This document shows, piece after piece, positions 43,000 through 46,539 of a stretch of DNA of 46,539 bases; position 1 is the stretch's first letter, and every line of letters starts with the position of its first letter. The position numbers and the translations under genes are program-made. The stretch is from Candidatus Brevifilum fermentans. Lineage in GTDB: Bacteria; Chloroflexota; Anaerolineae; Anaerolineales; Villigracilaceae. Location: the NCBI GenBank assembly GCA_945877125.1, contig CAMCQT010000025.1, positions 1 through 46,539 on the forward strand. The letters run 5' to 3'. Below the pieces are notes generated by a model. That model had not been told where the DNA came from. It saw only the letters and a list, made by a program, of their open reading frames with translations, and made no database searches.

Positions 43000-43078
43000 C
43001 TGATATTTTTCAGAACATTAATCTTTTTCTAATCAAAATTTCTTGCAGGAATTAAGCCCTTGTAGTATTATTGACATT

Positions 43079-43122
43079 GATGACCGCTAGGGTGCCCCCC
43101 TCACCCTGGCGGTCATCATTTT
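43079..43122 (+). terminator. Hairpin downstream of the tRNA
   Basis: GATGACCGC-AGGGTG pairs with CACCCT-GCGGTCATC around a C-rich loop, ending in ATTTTAATT. Likely end of the tRNA transcript. The 80-nt stretch between shows nothing else that I can support. Confidence 0.75.
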
Positions 43123-43158
43123 AATTCGCATATTGAAAAGTTAATATGCAAACAAAAA

Positions 43159-43190
43159 AAACGCTCCAGCCGATATCGGCTGGAGCGTTT
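43159..43190 (-). terminator. recN operon terminator
   Basis: A 32-bp perfect palindrome centred on GATATC (arm AAACGCTCCAGCCGAT) with a run of T on the minus strand. It closes the nadK-recN operon. Confidence 0.9.
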
Positions 43191-43208
43191 TCTATTTCTC
43201 ACTTTTGA

Positions 43209-44942
43209 CTATTTTGTTGATTTGATCGTTTGCCGTGCTGCCTGCAATAATTCATGCGCAGAACGCAGAGTCCCTTCGCCCACTTCGCCGAGCATTTGCG
43301 AAAGCTCAAGCAGACGAGGGTCGCCGTCCAGGGATTCAACGCGCGTGAGTGTGCGCCCATTATCAATAAGTTTTTGCACTTGATAATGTTGGTCGCCAAA
43401 GACAGCAAGCTGGGGGAGATGCGTGACACAAAAAACCTGATGTGTGCGCGAAAGATTCCAAAGCTTGTGACCCACCACCATGCCTACCCGTCCGCCGATG
43501 CCTTGATCAATTTCATCGAAGATGAGCGAGGGCACTTGATCGGCGGTCGCCAGTACGTTCTTTAAGCCAAGCATCAAACGGGATGTTTCACCGCCAGAGG
43601 CGATCTTTGCCAGCGGTTTGAGTCCTTCGCCGGGATTGGGCGCGATCAAGAACTCGACTCGGTCAAAGCCGTTTTGGTCGAAGGCGATGCGTGTGCCGTC
43701 AGGCAGGGGCGCGCCGTTTGCGTCTGGCTTGGTTTGGAAGTCAACACCGAACCGCGCGGATTGCATTTTTAGATCATTAAGTTCGGCTTCAATTCCTTTG
43801 CCCATTTTGATGGCAGCAGATTTGCGCTTTTCAGAAAGTACACCGCCTTGCTTGGCAATTTTTTCCAGTAGTTTTGCTTCCTGCATTTCAAGGTTATTAA
43901 TACGGTCAGCCGCGCCTGTGATGGTTTCCAGTTGTTTGCGCGCGTCTGCGCCATAGGCGATGACAGCAGGAATATTGCCGCCATATTTGCGAGTCAGCGA
44001 GTGAAGCACATCCAGACGCTCTTCGACATCTTCAAGGCGCTTGGGATTGAATTCAATTTCTTCGAGATAATCGCGCAGTCCGTGAATGACATCCGAGATC
44101 GTGTCCAGCAGGAGTTCTGCCTGACTCGCCAGCTCTGCCTGGCCGGCGTCTATTTTTGCGAGGGTGGCTAAGGCTTGCGCGGCTTGACCCACCAGGTCGG
44201 TTGCGGCGGGGGTTTCGGGTGAGCCTTCGTCGAGCAGAGCCAGGGCTTCCTGTGCGTTTTGCGCAAGCGATTCTGCGTTGGCTAGGCGGTCGCGTTCTTT
44301 GCGCAACTCTTCATCTTCGCCCGTTTTCAATCTTGCGGATTCAATTTCTTCGGCTTGATAGGTCAGCATTTCAACGCGGCGGTCTGAATCAGATTGCGCT
44401 TTTCGCAGGTCGGTCAGTTCGCGGCGCAGATTTAACAGGGCGTGGTAAGTCTGGCGATAGTCGCCAAGGGGCTGATCCACTTCGGCGAAGCGATCAAGCA
44501 GGCCAAGGTGTGCGCGCGGATCGAGCAGGGATAAATGTTCCGCCTGCCCGTGGATATCAATCAACAGCGCGCCCAATTCCTTCAGCAATCCAACGTTCAC
44601 TGTGCGCCCGTTGATGCGTGCCACACTGCGTCCCTCTTTGCGGACTTCGCGCATCAGAGTCACATAATTGGGATCATCCATCAGCTCTTCGCGATTGAGG
44701 ATGAAATGCACCGCTTCTTTTTCCGGCCCTGAAAGTTGGAACACCGCTTCGACAAATGCGGCGTCTGAATCAGTTCGCACAAAAGTGGTATCCGCTTTGC
44801 CGCCAATCAACATGACCACGGCATCGAGGATGATGGATTTGCCCGCGCCCGTTTCACCCGTCAGGATGATTAACCCAGCGTCGAAGCGCAGATCGAGCTT
44901 GTCAATAATTGCAAAGTTTTGGATGTGGAGTTCGGTCAGCAT
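43209..44942 (-). CDS. recN: DNA repair protein RecN
   Basis: SMC-like ATPase that acts early in double-strand-break repair. 577 residues: Walker A GETGAGKS at 29-36, a long coiled coil in the middle, then the signature ASGGETSRL and Walker B LIFDEIDQGIGG. Its ATG lies 3 nt after the stop of the B-box gene, so it is translationally linked as the last gene of a nadK / B-box / recN operon. A short heptamer-like stretch (TTTCTCACTTTTGAC) overlaps its stop. Confidence 0.96.
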   Translation of the reverse strand: MLTELHIQNFAIIDKLDLRFDAGLIILTGETGAGKSIILDAVVMLIGGKADTTFVRTDSDAAFVEAVFQLSGPEKEAVHFILNREELMDDPNYVTLMREVRKEGRSVARINGRTVNVGLLKELGALLIDIHGQAEHLSLLDPRAHLGLLDRFAEVDQPLGDYRQTYHALLNLRRELTDLRKAQSDSDRRVEMLTYQAEEIESARLKTGEDEELRKERDRLANAESLAQNAQEALALLDEGSPETPAATDLVGQAAQALATLAKIDAGQAELASQAELLLDTISDVIHGLRDYLEEIEFNPKRLEDVEERLDVLHSLTRKYGGNIPAVIAYGADARKQLETITGAADRINNLEMQEAKLLEKIAKQGGVLSEKRKSAAIKMGKGIEAELNDLKMQSARFGVDFQTKPDANGAPLPDGTRIAFDQNGFDRVEFLIAPNPGEGLKPLAKIASGGETSRLMLGLKNVLATADQVPSLIFDEIDQGIGGRVGMVVGHKLWNLSRTHQVFCVTHLPQLAVFGDQHYQVQKLIDNGRTLTRVESLDGDPRLLELSQMLGEVGEGTLRSAHELLQAARQTIKSTK

Positions 44943-44945
44943 AGG

Positions 44946-45479
44946 CTATTTAGATAATTGAATTCCAGAGAGTCTCGTGTAGACGAGCGGCACTGCAATA
45001 ACCAGATAAACAACTTGAAAGACGATCCCAAAAATATTCATGCTTAATATTTGAAATATCGCAATTGGCAATGCGCCGAGCACCATGCCTGCGATTACGG
45101 TAAGGAATAGCGAACGTGAGCGATGGCGGCGGGTGACGTACCGCACGCTTTCGGTAATTGTAGTCCCTGCGATGGGCGCGGCAGAAATAGCCAAAAACCA
45201 GCCGATGAAGCCGATGCCGCTGACTAATGTAATTAGAAACGCAGCCACCGCCGAAAGGAAGCCGGCTGTGAGAAAACCGAAAATATAATCGTTCCATTCA
45301 GAAGTATCAAAAGATTTCTGATGTGAGCGGACACAATCTTTGCATAGATAACCGGTGGGTGTGCGTTGCGCGCAGGAAGCGCAGATTGGCTTTTCACAAC
45401 GTTTGCAGCGCAGGCTGGTTTCGCGGTCAGGGTGGGCGTAACAATAAGTTGCGGTAGATGTGGTTTCTGTGTCTGTCAT
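44946..45479 (-). CDS. B-box-type zinc-finger membrane protein
   Basis: 177 residues. An N-terminal zinc-binding segment with HPDRETSLRCKRCEKPICASCAQRTPTGYLCKDC (B-box-like spacing) is followed by four hydrophobic helices. Similar proteins are widespread in Chloroflexota; function unknown. It overlaps nadK by 4 nt (ATGA) and recN follows 3 nt later. Confidence 0.85.
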   Translation of the reverse strand: MTDTETTSTATYCYAHPDRETSLRCKRCEKPICASCAQRTPTGYLCKDCVRSHQKSFDTSEWNDYIFGFLTAGFLSAVAAFLITLVSGIGFIGWFLAISAAPIAGTTITESVRYVTRRHRSRSLFLTVIAGMVLGALPIAIFQILSMNIFGIVFQVVYLVIAVPLVYTRLSGIQLSK

Positions 45480-46339
45480 CGTGGGAATCCTAAAGAGTTT
45501 TCGTTCATGTGCGCGGTGAGATTGCGATAGAAATAACCTGGGTCTCCAAAGCGGACAAATTGCGCGGTCACATCTGCGGCAGTTACATCAACGTGGTCGT
45601 CTTCCATCAACGGCGTTGGCAGTTGACCGTCCACGCTCAGGACTGAGTTGTCGCCTTTAACAACGATGTTGACCGAAGAGCCTTCTGATAAAACCACGGC
45701 GCGATCTACAGAGAGATGCGGCGCAATGGGTACGAGCAGAATATTGCGTAACTCAGGCGGCAGGATGGGTCCGCCCGCGGCGAGTGCGTATGCCGTTGAC
45801 CCTGTGGCGGTGGCAGCGATCAACCCGTCTGCGATATAACTGGTCAGGCGGCGTCCGTCTACCGAAGCAGTCAAGCGGACAGGGCGCAGGTTTTGCCCGC
45901 GGGCAACGACAACTTCATTCAATGCGTTTGAACTGCCCAGGCTTTCACCTGCCCGGACGTGCTCAGCGCGCAGCATCATACGGTTCTCGATCCACGCTTC
46001 GCCGTTAAGTAATTTTTCAAAGTACTCACGCCATTCCTGACGTTCAATGTGCATTAAGAAACCCAACCGGCCAAGATTCACTCCGAGAATTGGCACTCCG
46101 CTCGGGGCGCATAAATGTCCCGCGCGCAATACGCTTCCGTCGCCGCCGACCGCAATGAGCATATCAAACTCGCCTTTTTTTACACGCTTGCGAAGCTCTC
46201 CGTCATTTAAAGAACCAAAGGGGGCATCCATGCCTTTTTCTTTTAGGAAGGCAGACATCGCTTCTGCTTCGGCAAAGGCTTCGGGCATTTTGGGGTAAGC
46301 CGTTACGACAGGTCGTTTTGGCAGAAATGAGTTGGACAT
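45476..46339 (-). CDS. nadK: NAD kinase
   Basis: Phosphorylates NAD to NADP. 287 residues from the ATG at 46339 (MSNSFLPKRPVV); the longer frame from 46402 is less likely. The GGDGSVLR motif at 65-72, NEVVVARG, and TATGSTAYALAAGGP carry the ATP- and NAD-binding residues. TATAAT lies 7 nt before the ATG on the minus strand, so the mRNA is probably leaderless. It heads the operon with the B-box gene and recN, giving a link between NADP supply and repair by position only. Confidence 0.94.
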   Translation of the reverse strand: MSNSFLPKRPVVTAYPKMPEAFAEAEAMSAFLKEKGMDAPFGSLNDGELRKRVKKGEFDMLIAVGGDGSVLRAGHLCAPSGVPILGVNLGRLGFLMHIERQEWREYFEKLLNGEAWIENRMMLRAEHVRAGESLGSSNALNEVVVARGQNLRPVRLTASVDGRRLTSYIADGLIAATATGSTAYALAAGGPILPPELRNILLVPIAPHLSVDRAVVLSEGSSVNIVVKGDNSVLSVDGQLPTPLMEDDHVDVTAADVTAQFVRFGDPGYFYRNLTAHMNENSLGFPR

Positions 46340-46372
46340 GGGCGCAATTATAAGAGCAAAGGATGAAATCTG

Positions 46373-46393
46373 GTCAAAGGTTACAGGTTCGTG
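46373..46393. repeat. Three-unit heptamer-like repeat
   Basis: GTCAAAG, GTTACAG and GTTCGTG. Weak, but of the same period and base pattern as the 18895 family. Confidence 0.4.
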
Positions 46394-46474
46394 TGCAAGC
46401 AAAGGTTGTCAGGGAGAGGTAACCTCAGGTAGGATAGTTCGGGACCAACCAAACCAAACTACCCGAGGTTCAAA

Positions 46475-46539
46475 ATGGAATATAACATTGAAAAGATAAA
46501 CCAAATAGGCAAGATGTTGGCGGAAGTGATTGAAGAGGC
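46475..46539 (+). CDS. Unidentified protein, N-terminal fragment
   Basis: Frame open from ATG at 46475 to the window edge, 21 residues (MEYNIEKINQIGKMLAEVIE...). GAGG lies 6 nt upstream. Too short to identify. The preceding 80 bp contain CTACCCGAGG and CCTCAGGTAG in inverted orientation, which could be the end of an insertion sequence, so a transposase is one possibility. Confidence 0.5.
   Translation, partial: MEYNIEKINQIGKMLAEVIEE

Noticed and set aside
43000-43078. Second tRNA or small RNA after tRNA-Arg
   Set aside because: No cloverleaf or conserved RNA fold could be drawn before the terminator hairpin.

Overview
The window looks like chromosomal DNA of a Chloroflexota bacterium, probably an Anaerolineae. 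This is inferred from the gene mix: lipoproteins with Thr/Pro-rich linkers, DUF11 plus lamin-tail surface protein, DUF5671 membrane protein, a solitary PEP/pyruvate-binding-domain protein. The many degenerate 7-bp tandem repeats also fit. No rRNA, phage block or CRISPR array is visible. One tRNA gene is present.

Left part (1-9.4 kb): the 3' end of a large secreted repeat protein, then pyrimidine synthesis genes (pyrF, pyrE, pyrD) interrupted by a minus-strand membrane protein, a small hypothetical gene and a PaaG-like crotonase. Next (9.4-14.4 kb) come catabolic enzymes: glutamate dehydrogenase behind a leader with an intrinsic terminator, glutaryl-CoA dehydrogenase, and a convergent M3 oligopeptidase. 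From 14.4 to 21.5 kb there is an overlapping pair of small genes (one DUF5674-like), a small anchored protein, a repeated-domain membrane protein, dnaN, and a PEP/pyruvate-binding-domain protein.

The 21.5-24.1 kb block is a minus-strand GntR(YtrA)-SdpI-CPBP protease set. Two perfect GTTTCACGTGAAAC palindromes, matching the core of the ParB site parS, sit immediately before and after the sdpI gene. Then come radA, a toast-rack lipoprotein, an Rrf2 regulator with four cysteines, another lipoprotein, urocanate hydratase and a phosphodiesterase-like lipoprotein.

The 31-38 kb stretch is accessory in character. It holds a PD-(D/E)XK nuclease-like gene overlapped by a 77-aa partner, a cyclase, a MOSC protein, a HEPN/Toprim-type defence protein, an ABC exporter whose 3' end is partly duplicated, and a TIR-domain protein. 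Several families of palindromic and short tandem repeats are concentrated here.

The right part (38.5-46.5 kb) has a multi-pass membrane protein, an ECF sigma/anti-sigma pair, a DUF4352-like lipoprotein, a hemerythrin-like protein, a 49-aa Lys-rich protein, tRNA-Arg(CCU), and a compact nadK / B-box membrane protein / recN operon. The window ends inside an unidentified plus-strand gene.

Two repeat systems run through the window. The first is degenerate heptamer tandem repeats in gaps and inside two genes (pyrF and the ABC exporter). The second is nested inverted repeats built from 9-10 nt units such as CCACAGATT or CACAAAGGT.
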